From NCBI GenBank assembly GCA_018064455.1, contig JAGHVH010000012.1, forward strand, positions 21,982-85,981: a DNA stretch of 64,000 nt, in the 5' to 3' direction. This DNA is from Candidatus Limimonas egerieequi. GTDB taxonomy: Bacteria; Bacillota; Clostridia; Oscillospirales; Acutalibacteraceae. Position numbers and translations under genes: made by a program. Shown in pieces: positions 34,645 to 41,950 of this stretch (within the stretch, counting starts at the first letter, position 1; every line of letters begins with the position of its first letter). Below the pieces are notes generated by a model. It searched no databases, was not told the origin of the DNA, and saw only the letters and a list, made by a program, of their open reading frames with translations.

Positions 34645-35911
34645 GCGACGAGTGGTCAATGTTATCAAGGATAATCTTGATAAGATCCTTTGACATAGCA
34701 AATGATTGACCGAATGGATTGATAACAAGACCTTCCACTTCTTCATCACTAAAGGCAGAACCTATAAGGAAATCAATTGATGTCTCAAAGATAATGTTGG
34801 TTGTCTCACCTTTGTAGATTTCTTCTTCATCTGTAAACAGTGGGAGCCAGAGTTTGCCATCTCCATCTTTCATAGTATCGACTTTGAGGCGAAGGTCTTG
34901 GTCCATTGTAATGCTCTCTCCTAATTTGAGGTTGCTTACATCTATCTGGACGTTGTTGACATTTACCATTGGTGTTGGTGCTGTGCCTTGATCCTCTATT
35001 CTTTTGAGGATTACTTTGAGGAGTAAGTCCAAAGTATCTATGTTGTATTCTTTATAGATTTCGTCTATAGCTTGTTTGATGTATATGTTGTCCCTGTATG
35101 GACTCTCTGTTTCTTCGTTGAGACCGTAAAGACGGTTGATGACTTTTTGAAGGTCAGCGGGGATGTAATCCGCTGACTGTGCAACCAGTTCAACCGAGAT
35201 GCCATAGTAGGCCTCAGCCATGGCGCCGGCGATAGCGGCAAGGGTGTCAGTGTCACCGCCGAGTGAAACGGCGTTGCGAATGACATCCTCGAAGCTCTCG
35301 CCTTCAAAGAAACTAACGAGCGCTTTTGGCATAGAGTCTTGGCATGACTCTATGTGCTCATGTTTAGTGCGGAGTTGGTCTACTGTTGTATTAATGTCGT
35401 AGTCATAGGTTTCTTCGACATATTCTCTGATGTTTTCTTTGTCGAGACCTGTCCTTGCGAGGAAGATTACCTCAGCTGTACAGGTCGCGCCCTTTACACC
35501 CTCTGGATGGTTATGTGTGACCTCAGCTGTGGCTCTGGCAACCTCACTTGTGCGTTCAAGTGAGTCATAGAGCCAGCCAACAGCTGATACACGCATGGCT
35601 GAACCGTTGCCATAGCTTCCATATGGCTTTCTTTCCTTGGTATGGAAAAGCCATTGGTAAAAGCGGCCACCGTAGCCAGCGTTTGGATACTTCTTTGCCC
35701 AGTGAACCATTGAGTTTATAACATTCTTTTTAATCGTTTCGACGTCAGCATCTTTGCCTGAATAGAGAAGTGCATCTGCAACTGCAACTGTCATTACAGT
35801 GTCATCTGTGAATTTGTTGTACTTTGTGAAAAGTCTGAAATCCTTTTTCTTTCCACCTCTGTCAAATTCAAATCTGCTTCCTACTATGTCTCCTATTATT
35901 GCTCCGTACAT
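34625..35911 (-). CDS. ADP-ribosylglycohydrolase with C-terminal SseB-like domain
   Basis: 428 residues. Residues 1-260 are a DraG/ARH-type hydrolase that removes ADP-ribose from proteins or nucleic acids: GAIIGDIVGSRFEF, KFTDDTVMTVAV (first metal site) and AVSLGGDTDTLAAIAGAMAEA (second site). A linker leads to a ~110-residue SseB-like domain (GKLWLPLFTDEEEI, VINPFGQSFAMSKDLI). It lies downstream of a macrodomain gene on the same strand, which also concerns ADP-ribose. Confidence 0.88.
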   Translation of the reverse strand: MYGAIIGDIVGSRFEFDRGGKKKDFRLFTKYNKFTDDTVMTVAVADALLYSGKDADVETIKKNVINSMVHWAKKYPNAGYGGRFYQWLFHTKERKPYGSYGNGSAMRVSAVGWLYDSLERTSEVARATAEVTHNHPEGVKGATCTAEVIFLARTGLDKENIREYVEETYDYDINTTVDQLRTKHEHIESCQDSMPKALVSFFEGESFEDVIRNAVSLGGDTDTLAAIAGAMAEAYYGISVELVAQSADYIPADLQKVINRLYGLNEETESPYRDNIYIKQAIDEIYKEYNIDTLDLLLKVILKRIEDQGTAPTPMVNVNNVQIDVSNLKLGESITMDQDLRLKVDTMKDGDGKLWLPLFTDEEEIYKGETTNIIFETSIDFLIGSAFSDEEVEGLVINPFGQSFAMSKDLIKIILDNIDHSSPTNGNE

Positions 35912-35957
35912 TACGAGCCCTCCTTTGTTTATTTGTTGACTCTATTGTACGAAATAA

Positions 35958-35993
35958 AAACGTCTCCTTGGTCAATCACCAGGAGACGTTTTT
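35958..35993. terminator. hairpin between macrodomain and ARH genes
   Basis: AAACGTCTCCTTGG / CCAGGAGACGTTT stem with T runs on both sides; the ARH gene downstream therefore needs its own promoter. Confidence 0.8.
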
Positions 35994-36024
35994 GATTGTT
36001 TTGTGTTTTGTTTTATGATTTGTT

Positions 36025-37029
36025 TTATCCTTTGTTGAAAGGCTGACAACCATTTTCAAATAAGTATAGATCGATTTGAATGAGGTCATATTCTTTATTG
36101 ATAATACAAGCTTTGATAATCATGTCTGAAAGGCTGCTTGGGCTTAAGACATATCCAGCACTTTTTAGGAGTTCCTCTGTCTTGTCAACGTTTAGGTGAA
36201 GAGACAGGCAAAGGGCAAGTGCTGTTGTTTTGCTTGGTTGATAGTGCTTATCCGATTGGAGTTTGGAATATACCTGTTTTGAAATATAGTTTTTGTATAC
36301 ATCCTTACCTTGGAGGCCTCTAGCATCAATTATTTCAAATAGCTTTTCTTGGAAAGTCTTGTCTATTGGTTCAATTGCAATAGAAGCAAGTTTAACTGGT
36401 TCTTCTTGAGAAAAGCAAACGGCACCATCATACTCTTCTATTTCTTGGTATCTTACGCTATTATTCCTACGATATTTGTATTCTCTTTCGTTTGCCTGGC
36501 CAACATAGTTCTCATCAATGTATGCTTTGATTTTGTTTGTAAGTTTACCTGAGAGGACAAAGGCCTTTTGATCGAATACAACAAGGATTACCTTCATCTC
36601 GTTATCAATGAGGAACTCTTGAATTGTTGAAAGGGCAATCTGAAGTGCCTTGTCTTTTGGGAAACCATTGGAACCAGTTGCCATAAGTGGGAATGCTATT
36701 GATTTACATTTGAGCTTTTTGGCAAGTTCCATTGAGTTCTTATATGCATTCTTTAGTGTATCAAACTCATTGTTGTTACCACCACGCCAAATTGGGGTAA
36801 CTGTGTGAATGATATATGTTGCATTAAGGTTAAACGCCGGTGTCTCAATTGCTTCACCAGGTTCAATTTCACCTATTACTTTTCTAGCATTTAGTAATTG
36901 CTCTTTGCCAGCAGCTTCATAGATTGCAGTATCAGTTCCTCCGCCAATAACTGGATGAGGATTTGCTGTGTTTACTATTGCATCTGCTTTAACCCTTGTA
37001 ATATCTTCTCTAATAATTCGAAAAGCCAT
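36025..37029 (-). CDS. macrodomain protein with C-terminal helical domain
   Basis: 334 residues. Residues 1-170 are a macrodomain that binds or removes ADP-ribose: DAIVNTANPHPVIGGGTDTAIYEAAG spans the ligand loop and HTVTPIW, FPLMATGSNGFP follow. Residues ~230-330 form a helical domain (RGLQGKDVYKNYISKQVYSK, TALALCLSLHLN) resembling a XRE-like DNA-binding fold that often follows macrodomains in Firmicutes. Pairs functionally with the neighbouring ARH. Confidence 0.85.
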   Translation of the reverse strand: MAFRIIREDITRVKADAIVNTANPHPVIGGGTDTAIYEAAGKEQLLNARKVIGEIEPGEAIETPAFNLNATYIIHTVTPIWRGGNNNEFDTLKNAYKNSMELAKKLKCKSIAFPLMATGSNGFPKDKALQIALSTIQEFLIDNEMKVILVVFDQKAFVLSGKLTNKIKAYIDENYVGQANEREYKYRRNNSVRYQEIEEYDGAVCFSQEEPVKLASIAIEPIDKTFQEKLFEIIDARGLQGKDVYKNYISKQVYSKLQSDKHYQPSKTTALALCLSLHLNVDKTEELLKSAGYVLSPSSLSDMIIKACIINKEYDLIQIDLYLFENGCQPFNKG

Positions 37030-37077
37030 TAACTCACCTCTGTTTTAATAATACTAGAAAGTAATAATTTGTCAAAA

Positions 37078-37737
37078 CTAGTCTGATATTGCCCAGACAA
37101 ATGTCGCTGTATCGGAAACACTTATCTCTTCTGGTTCAATTTCTATTGCAGGGAGTTGTGCTGTCATGCACATGCAGTCTTCGTCCATGCTATAGTGGGT
37201 ATTTGAGTATATGCTGATTTCACCCCAGTTATAGTCTATTGCTAATAATTCACCAAGTTTGGTGCCAGACGCTTCACAGAGCACCTCTGCCTTACGTCTT
37301 GCATTGGTTGTTGCTGAACGTAGCATCTCATCGTTGATTGCTGTTTTATCTTTTACTGTAAATGCAATTCTAAAGTTTGGATTTGCAACACACGAAGCAA
37401 TTGCTGCCAAGGTGTTTGACAATGTCTTTGAATCAAAATCAAATCTAAGTTGCAAATCATGATCAACTTCATATCCTACGAACTCACTTTGATAGTGGCC
37501 ATCTTTTTTCTTGCGACTTTCATAAAGGGTTCTAACATCAAAGTCTGTTGTTTTAATATCCTTCTTATCAAAACCAACTGCTATTAAATTACTTGTTATA
37601 CTATCAATATTATTTGCTGCTTCTTCCATTGCTAGTTGATAGTTTAAGTTCCTTGATTTTAGTGTCATATAGATTACTACGCAATCAGGTGCTGCTGTTG
37701 CCTTTCCTATTCCTTTAACCGTTATTGTCTTATTCAT
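37078..37737 (-). CDS. SIMPL (DUF541) domain protein
   Basis: 219 residues from ATG 37737. Typical pattern ITVKGIGKATAAPDCVVIYMTL, then RNLNYQLAMEEAANNI, and AEVLCEASGTKLGELLAI. Members form oligomeric rings and are often periplasmic or secreted, but this copy has no signal peptide and is probably cytoplasmic. A GGTCAC/GTGACC inverted repeat (37741-37764) surrounds its ribosome site. Confidence 0.83.
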   Translation of the reverse strand: MNKTITVKGIGKATAAPDCVVIYMTLKSRNLNYQLAMEEAANNIDSITSNLIAVGFDKKDIKTTDFDVRTLYESRKKKDGHYQSEFVGYEVDHDLQLRFDFDSKTLSNTLAAIASCVANPNFRIAFTVKDKTAINDEMLRSATTNARRKAEVLCEASGTKLGELLAIDYNWGEISIYSNTHYSMDEDCMCMTAQLPAIEIEPEEISVSDTATFVWAISD

Positions 37738-37789
37738 TAAGGTCACTCCTTTTTATTTGGTGACCTCATTTTATTTGATTTTTAAGTGG

Positions 37790-37816
37790 AAAAGGTCAAT
37801 TGCCAATTGACCTTTT
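37790..37816. terminator. hairpin, probable terminator
   Basis: AAAAGGTCAATTGCCAATTGACCTTTT, perfect palindrome between divergent transcription units; the T-rich tail enters P4. Confidence 0.6.
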
Positions 37817-37823
37817 AATTTTT

Positions 37824-37852
37824 TGTTGCCATAATTAAATTGTACTCGTATT
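37824..37852 (+). promoter_or_regulatory. ECF-type promoter P4
   Basis: TGTTGCCAT, 14 bases, CGTATT; one mismatch in each box. Confidence 0.65.
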
Positions 37853-37872
37853 AAGAAAAGGTTGGTGCAAAG

Positions 37873-37938
37873 ATGAAAAAGAAGTATTCACAAGGTTTGG
37901 TAATGGATACAGTAACTACAAAAATCTTACTTGGATAA
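37873..37938 (+). CDS. 21-residue ORF behind P4
   Basis: MKKKYSQGLVMDTVTTKILLG, stop, then P5 begins four bases later. It has no GG site and only a weak ribosome site (AAAGG 17 bases upstream). It could be a tiny signal peptide or the remains of a peptide gene. Confidence 0.35.
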   Translation: MKKKYSQGLVMDTVTTKILLG

Positions 37939-37942
37939 ATTT

Positions 37943-37971
37943 TATAGCCATTATTGAATTGTTTTCGTATA
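37943..37971 (+). promoter_or_regulatory. ECF-type promoter P5
   Basis: TATAGCCAT, 14 bases, CGTATA, then AGATGTAAGACATCTTGAAA and a GGAG site. Confidence 0.8.
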
Positions 37972-38006
37972 AATAGATGTAAGACATCTTGAAAGGAGAA
38001 TTTATC

Positions 38007-38168
38007 ATGGCAGAACTTAATGAGAAAGATTTAAACGAAGTAGTAGGTGGCGGACCTGGAGAAGAGCGTACAGTATTAGGCGCTGAGGACCACAACGTTA
38101 TGCTCAAGGATGTTACACCAGCAAACATCGTTGGTGTCCCTGATCCACATGACGAACAGATACTTTAA
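38007..38168 (+). CDS. double-glycine leader peptide H
   Basis: 53 residues. Leader MAELNEKDLNEVVGG followed by another Gly. Core of 38 residues, acidic, with PANIVGVPDPHDEQIL at its end (PxDE motif). Single-gene unit with P5 and its own terminator. Confidence 0.85.
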   Translation: MAELNEKDLNEVVGGGPGEERTVLGAEDHNVMLKDVTPANIVGVPDPHDEQIL

Positions 38169-38174
38169 AAAAAT

Positions 38175-38198
38175 ACGGCAGCCTAGGCAGGCTGCCGT
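38175..38198. terminator. bidirectional terminator
   Basis: ACGGCAGCCT-AGGC-AGGCTGCCGT with A and T runs. Confidence 0.88.
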
Positions 38199-38202
38199 TT
38201 TG

Positions 38203-38430
38203 TCAATCATTGATGAGATATACCTTGAGCGACGGGTCATTTGTAAGGCGGAAGATATCTTCCGCCTTTATTTTATCATAGACCCGTGTGCGCAAGCCGT
38301 ACAGGCGGCGAATCTCATCCTTGATTTCCTCACCTTGGATATTCTCCAAGGTGAAATTATATACCTGTTCGAGTTTTGCCTTTAAATGCTGAATACCAAT
38401 TTTGCTTTCTGAATAGATTTCTAAAATCAT
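38203..38430 (-). CDS. small hypothetical protein
   Basis: 75 residues from ATG 38430 after GGAGAGG (MILEIYSESKIGIQHLKAKL start). Mixed helix/strand content, no recognised family. Fragments of this gene's 3' end recur at 39549-39600, so it has been duplicated and one copy has decayed. Confidence 0.6.
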   Translation of the reverse strand: MILEIYSESKIGIQHLKAKLEQVYNFTLENIQGEEIKDEIRRLYGLRTRVYDKIKAEDIFRLTNDPSLKVYLIND

Positions 38431-38608
38431 ATTTCCTCTCCTTTTGTTCCCATTGACCACATTTTACCAAAAGGAGAGTCCCAATTGCAGGACACTAAAC
38501 AATAATGATTGAATACCTTATTGACTTATCTCACCTTTTATGATACTTTTTAAGCGAAGAAACTGTACCACTGCTCGCTTTGGGCGTGTATGATAGCGGA
38601 TTATTCAG

Positions 38609-39127
38609 CTATCGGCGTGGCAAGGTTTCTTTTTTTGTTATCCAAGAAGTTTGAACAAAAACATCCAAATGCTTGTTAGATATACCTGTTACTACAGTAA
38701 AACTTTCATCTCCTATTTGCTTATGAAATAATAATGCCGGCTTATTTCTATAGTCTTTAGTAGAACGTTCAACAACATCAGCGCTTAATATAACAAATGG
38801 TATCACTAAATAATCTTCAACTGTATATGCACGTTGACCACGGACATTTTCTTTCTTCTCATCTCCATGAGAAGAATTTATTTTTCTCACCTCATCCGCA
38901 GATAAAGCACAATTAAACCCTTCTACATCCACTCCTGTATTTAACAATATCTCATTTGCATGCTCCTTACTTATTGTGCCAAAATACAGTTTCTTTTTAT
39001 ACTCACTATTACCTAGTGAAAAAGCTATAAATTCCAAATACATTTCTTCATTTTTATAAATTAATATCCGCTTACTTTTCTCCCAGTTTTTCAACTGCTG
39101 ACTCGTATAATCATTAAAACTAAACAT
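38609..39127 (-). CDS. PBECR-like nuclease/toxin domain protein
   Basis: 172 residues. After a short N-terminal part come GTISKEHANEI, GVDVEGFNCALSADEVRKI, SSHGDE, RGQRAYTVEDYLVIPFVI, LLFHKQIGDESFTVVTG and SNKHLDVFVQTSWI. This order matches the phage-Barnase-EndoU-ColicinE5/RelE-like (PBECR) domains found in phage and polymorphic-toxin proteins, here standing alone. RNase activity is inferred. No antitoxin is obvious next to it. Confidence 0.65.
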   Translation of the reverse strand: MFSFNDYTSQQLKNWEKSKRILIYKNEEMYLEFIAFSLGNSEYKKKLYFGTISKEHANEILLNTGVDVEGFNCALSADEVRKINSSHGDEKKENVRGQRAYTVEDYLVIPFVILSADVVERSTKDYRNKPALLFHKQIGDESFTVVTGISNKHLDVFVQTSWITKKETLPRR

Positions 39128-39260
39128 CTAAAACATCCTTACATATAAGTTGATAAAACATTATATCAACATATATTTCAAAAAGTTCAAATTATTTACG
39201 AAAGGTCAAAAATTCGCTACAAATGGCTACATATAACATTTTTATGTGCTTTATTTTACT

Positions 39261-39285
39261 TACGAGCGGTCATCCCACTCCCCTC
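39261..39285 (+). repeat. dispersed intergenic repeat, partial copy 4
   Basis: TACGAGCGGTCATCCCACTC, matching the 3' end of copy 2 (42508-42533). Confidence 0.55.
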
Positions 39286-39293
39286 CACCAAAA

Positions 39294-39317
39294 AAGGCAG
39301 GCTATAAAGCCTGCCTT
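39294..39317 (-). terminator. terminator of peptide I
   Basis: AAGGCAGGC-tataaa-GCCTGCCTT followed on the reverse strand by TTTTTTGG. Confidence 0.82.
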
Positions 39318-39335
39318 CCTGTTGTTTACTATTAT

Positions 39336-39479
39336 TTACTTGTCGTCATCATTGGATTCTTTTGAGCCAGCTATGTTGAATTTATCCTTAAGTTTAACTG
39401 CTATATCCCAAATATTCACATTAGCTCCGCCGTTTGCTTCTTCAAGTTCTTGGTCTTTAAGTTCTCTATTCTTATCCAT
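39336..39479 (-). CDS. double-glycine leader peptide I
   Basis: 47 residues, reverse strand, GGAGG before ATG 39479. Leader MDKNRELKDQELEEANGG; core of 29 residues with an amphipathic helix (ANVNIWDIAVKLKDKFNIAG) and an acidic NDDDK end. Driven by its own ECF-type promoter, which shows the peptide family is spread on both strands. Confidence 0.83.
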   Translation of the reverse strand: MDKNRELKDQELEEANGGANVNIWDIAVKLKDKFNIAGSKESNDDDK

Positions 39480-39511
39480 TTTTGTAACCTCCTTTTCATA
39501 TTACATCTCTT

Positions 39512-39540
39512 TATACGAATTTGCATTGGAAATGGATACA
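39512..39540 (-). promoter_or_regulatory. ECF-type promoter P7 (reverse)
   Basis: Reverse strand: TGTATCCAT, 14 bases, CGTATA, then AAGAGATGTAATATG and GGAGG. Confidence 0.8.
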
Positions 39541-39548
39541 ATTTTTTG

Positions 39549-39600
39549 TCAATCATTGATGAGATATACCTTGATTTCCTCACCTTATTACAGGACACCA
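39549..39600 (-). repeat. decayed duplicate of the 38.2-kb gene tail
   Basis: GTCAATCATTGATGAGATAT plus ACCTTGA repeats 38202-38227, then jumps to a match of 38316-38331 (CCTTGATTTCCTCACCTT) and on to ACAGGACACCA, similar to 38484-38493. Internal parts are deleted at the shared CCTTGA. Confidence 0.7.
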
Positions 39601-39781
39601 AAAAATTGCGGAATCCGCAAAAATTCTTTGAGGTATGTTGACTTTCATGTCAGTGTGTGGCTTGCGAACTCAAAGAGACCCATACCTGATGAGAGAAGAC
39701 TGTTTATTTGTATTATAAAACAATGTTATGAAAATCAAAAGGAAAATGTGATATAATCTTCTGCATAAGGAGGAGATATTA

Positions 39782-40744
39782 ATGGGAATCGTATACAACA
39801 TGCTCTTCGGTGGCGCACAAAAGCCAATCAACAGGGATCCAAAGAAGGTTGTGGCAATGCCAAAACCTGTAATCAAAGCTTTTGATTGGCTGGCAGAAAG
39901 GCCAATGTATGAGCCTTTGCGTGCGCTTTGTCGTATGGAATCAACATTCCTTAAAATGGATGGTAAACCATTTAAGGATGCTCTTATAAAGTGTAACAGT
40001 TATGAAAGTTCAGAACTCTATTTAGATGGTCTTCATGGCACACTGTTTTACAGTGCTACACCATCTAAAAAGTTTGTACTTGGTATTCATGGCTACCGTA
40101 TGAATAGCATTTCTGAATTTGCAAGATATGTCCCTATTTATCACGACATGGGATACAACTTCCTTGCAATAGATAACTGTGGTGCTGGTGAATTAGAAGG
40201 TGAATTTGTTTCATTCGGTGTCAAGGAATCCGCGGATGCTATCCGCTGGGCTAAACTCCTTGTTGAAAAGTTTGGCCAGGATATTGAAATACTTATTTAC
40301 GGATTATCACTCGGTGGCGCAACTACTCTTATCGCCTGTGGCGACAAGAACCTCCCTTCTCAGGTACGTTGCGCTATTGTAGACAGCCCTTACTCATCAT
40401 TCAGAGCTGAGGAAGACTACATCTTAAGCCTTCTTAAGCTCCCAGAGGCTGTCTACCCTGTATTCTTCTTTATTATCAACTACGTTTTCAAGAAGAATAC
40501 CGGTTTAAACCTTAGGGACGCAGCCCCTATTAAAGCTGTTAAGAAGGCTTTAGTGCCTATCTTGTTTATCCACGGCGAAGACGATGTCTTCGTGCCAAGC
40601 AAGTTCTCCAAGGAGCTTGTCCGCGCCTGTGGCTCTCAGTCCCAGCTTGAACTCTTTGACGAGGCAAGCCACTGTCAAAGCTTCCACTGGGAACCAGAAC
40701 GCTACACCGCGCTCATCCGCTCCTGGGCTGAAAAATATATGTAA
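39782..40744 (+). CDS. alpha/beta hydrolase
   Basis: 320 residues. Oxyanion region LGIHGYRMN, nucleophile elbow YGLSLGGATT (Ser), IHGEDDVFVP (Asp) and a final SHCQSFHWEPE (His): a complete serine-hydrolase triad in the family of peptidase-like or esterase hydrolases. No signal peptide. RBS AAGGAGGAG; a TATAAT -10 at 39753. Confidence 0.85.
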   Translation: MGIVYNMLFGGAQKPINRDPKKVVAMPKPVIKAFDWLAERPMYEPLRALCRMESTFLKMDGKPFKDALIKCNSYESSELYLDGLHGTLFYSATPSKKFVLGIHGYRMNSISEFARYVPIYHDMGYNFLAIDNCGAGELEGEFVSFGVKESADAIRWAKLLVEKFGQDIEILIYGLSLGGATTLIACGDKNLPSQVRCAIVDSPYSSFRAEEDYILSLLKLPEAVYPVFFFIINYVFKKNTGLNLRDAAPIKAVKKALVPILFIHGEDDVFVPSKFSKELVRACGSQSQLELFDEASHCQSFHWEPERYTALIRSWAEKYM

Positions 40745-40748
40745 ATCA

Positions 40749-40779
40749 AAGTGGCTACAATTTATTTTTGTAGCCACTT
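40749..40779 (+). terminator. terminator after the hydrolase gene
   Basis: AAGTGGCTACAA / TTGTAGCCACTT stem then TTTTC. Its second arm mimics the ECF -35 box. Confidence 0.85.
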
Positions 40780-40807
40780 TTTCTTATTTCTTCATACAAA
40801 GAGAATC

Positions 40808-40836
40808 TTGATAAATATATATCTATTTGATATACT
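40808..40836 (+). promoter_or_regulatory. relBE promoter
   Basis: TTGATA (40808-40813), 17 bases, TATACT (40831-40836), 35 bases before the relB ATG. Confidence 0.75.
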
Positions 40837-40871
40837 TTAGATAGTGTAATTGGGTAAAAGGGGTGTAAATT

Positions 40872-41189
40872 ATGGCAAGAACAGCAAGTATATTAGTCCA
40901 CGTTGAACCAGAGGTAAAAGAGGAGGCTGATGCTATCTTGAACCAACTTGGCATTACTATGTCTGGCGCTATTAATTTGTATCTCAAACAAATCGTTCAG
41001 TGTAAGGGTATTCCCTTTGACCTGAAACTTCCCGAGAATCCATTGCCAAACTTTTTTGACATGACGCCCGAGGAACAGAAGGCGTATATTCAACAGGGTT
41101 TAGATGATATTAAAAATGGCAAAACAGTATCTCTGGAAGAATTAAAGAATATTTTTGAGGAAGATTTTGGATATTCCTTGGAAGGTTGA
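40872..41189 (+). CDS. RelB/DinJ family antitoxin
   Basis: 105 residues; ribbon-helix-helix start (ILVHVEPEVKEEADAILNQLGITMSGAINLYLKQIV) characteristic of RelB/DinJ, followed by a C-terminal toxin-binding region (GKTVSLEELKNIFEE). It represses its promoter with the toxin and neutralises it. AAAAGGGG ribosome site. Confidence 0.9.
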   Translation: MARTASILVHVEPEVKEEADAILNQLGITMSGAINLYLKQIVQCKGIPFDLKLPENPLPNFFDMTPEEQKAYIQQGLDDIKNGKTVSLEELKNIFEEDFGYSLEG

Positions 41190-41481
41190 AATTGCCAGTA
41201 GCGCTTTAACAGACTTACAATTGATTTGTTCTTACATTACTCTAGTATTGAATAATCCTATTGCTGCTATGAGCACTTATGAAAGCATCATAAGTTCCTT
41301 TAATTCATTACAAGAATTTCCAAAACGCTTTAGAATTCGCGAAGAAATGCAGTTTGAAGAACAAAAAGTTAGAAGTATGATTGTTAAGAACTATTTGATT
41401 TTGTATACTGTTATTGACGAAACACATACAGTGAGTATTATTCATATACTCAATGGTAAACAAAATATTGAGAACATTTAA
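41167..41481 (+). CDS. RelE/ParE family toxin
   Basis: About 104 residues if started at TTG 41167 with TGAGGAAG five bases upstream; a TTG at 41155 is the alternative. Pattern VEIASSALTDLQLICSYI, EFPKRFRI and VKNYLILYTVIDETHTVSIIHIL is that of the RelE/ParE fold (translation-dependent mRNA interferase or gyrase inhibitor). Overlaps relB by 23 bases. Appears intact. Confidence 0.86.
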   Translation: MDIPWKVEIASSALTDLQLICSYITLVLNNPIAAMSTYESIISSFNSLQEFPKRFRIREEMQFEEQKVRSMIVKNYLILYTVIDETHTVSIIHILNGKQNIENI

Positions 41482-41491
41482 TAGCAACAAA

Positions 41492-41518
41492 ATGAGCACC
41501 GTTTTAACCGGTGCTCAT
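41492..41518. terminator. bidirectional terminator after relBE
   Basis: ATGAGCACCGG-type hairpin ATGAGCACCGTT/AACCGGTGCTCAT followed by TTTTT. Confidence 0.85.
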
Positions 41519-41539
41519 TTTTGTAGCCATTTTTCTTTG

Positions 41540-41749
41540 TCACTTATTGTTAATGCTATCAATTACATCGACATTATAGAGATCCTTGCCAAGCATAGCA
41601 TTGTTGCCAATGTTCGCAATTGGATCATCTGATTGTTCAAGTCCCATTAGGTCACGTTGAATATCTAGCTTTACTAGTTCGTCCCGTGACACACCTGTCT
41701 GGGATGACAATATGGTGTTGTGCTCAATTGATTTTCCAATATCCATCAT
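41540..41749 (-). CDS. small hypothetical protein (second of a pair)
   Basis: 69 residues (MMDIGKSIEHNTILSSQTG start). No family recognised. Its start overlaps the stop of the 47-residue gene upstream (ATGA), so both are translated together. Hydrophilic, acidic, no GG site or signal. Confidence 0.55.
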   Translation of the reverse strand: MMDIGKSIEHNTILSSQTGVSRDELVKLDIQRDLMGLEQSDDPIANIGNNAMLGKDLYNVDVIDSINNK

Positions 41750-41889
41750 AGTATATCATCCAATATATCAAGTACCTCTAGCTCTTCAACGTAGTCCATA
41801 TCCTCATCAAAGAGTGGCTCATCAAAGAGGTGCTCTACGTTGCCGTCCTCATCACGAATAGGTTCAAATAATTTACTGAAAAGTCCCAT
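41746..41889 (-). CDS. small acidic hypothetical protein (first of a pair)
   Basis: 47 residues (MGLFSKLFEPIRDEDG start, many Asp and Glu) with an AAAAGGAGG ribosome site. Coupled to the 69-residue gene by ATGA overlap. The MGLFSKLF start could be a membrane-binding helix. Function unknown. Confidence 0.6.
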   Translation of the reverse strand: MGLFSKLFEPIRDEDGNVEHLFDEPLFDEDMDYVEELEVLDILDDIL

Positions 41890-41950
41890 ATTTTTTCCTC
41901 CTTTTCAGTTTCATCCTACCATGCCTGTTGTACCAATATATGTACTTAAT

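Noticed and set aside
39190..39240. TGTAGCCAT on the reverse strand before the PBECR-like gene
   Set aside because: The nearest CGTAAA is about 20 bases away and mismatched, so I did not count it in the promoter family.
31392..39479. Calling the GG peptides classical bacteriocins
   Set aside because: Most cores are acidic and hydrophilic, and no immunity-like membrane protein is encoded beside them; only peptide A has a bacteriocin-like basic helix.
40762..40779. TGTAGCCAC resembling the ECF -35 box before relBE
   Set aside because: It is the second arm of the hydrolase terminator hairpin; there is no CGTATA at 14 bases, and relBE has its own TTGATA/TATACT promoter.
41521..41550. TTTTTGTAGCCATTTTTC after the relBE terminator
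   Set aside because: The -35 box matches, but the position 14 bases on reads TATTGT instead of CGTATA, and no forward gene follows; at most a dead promoter.
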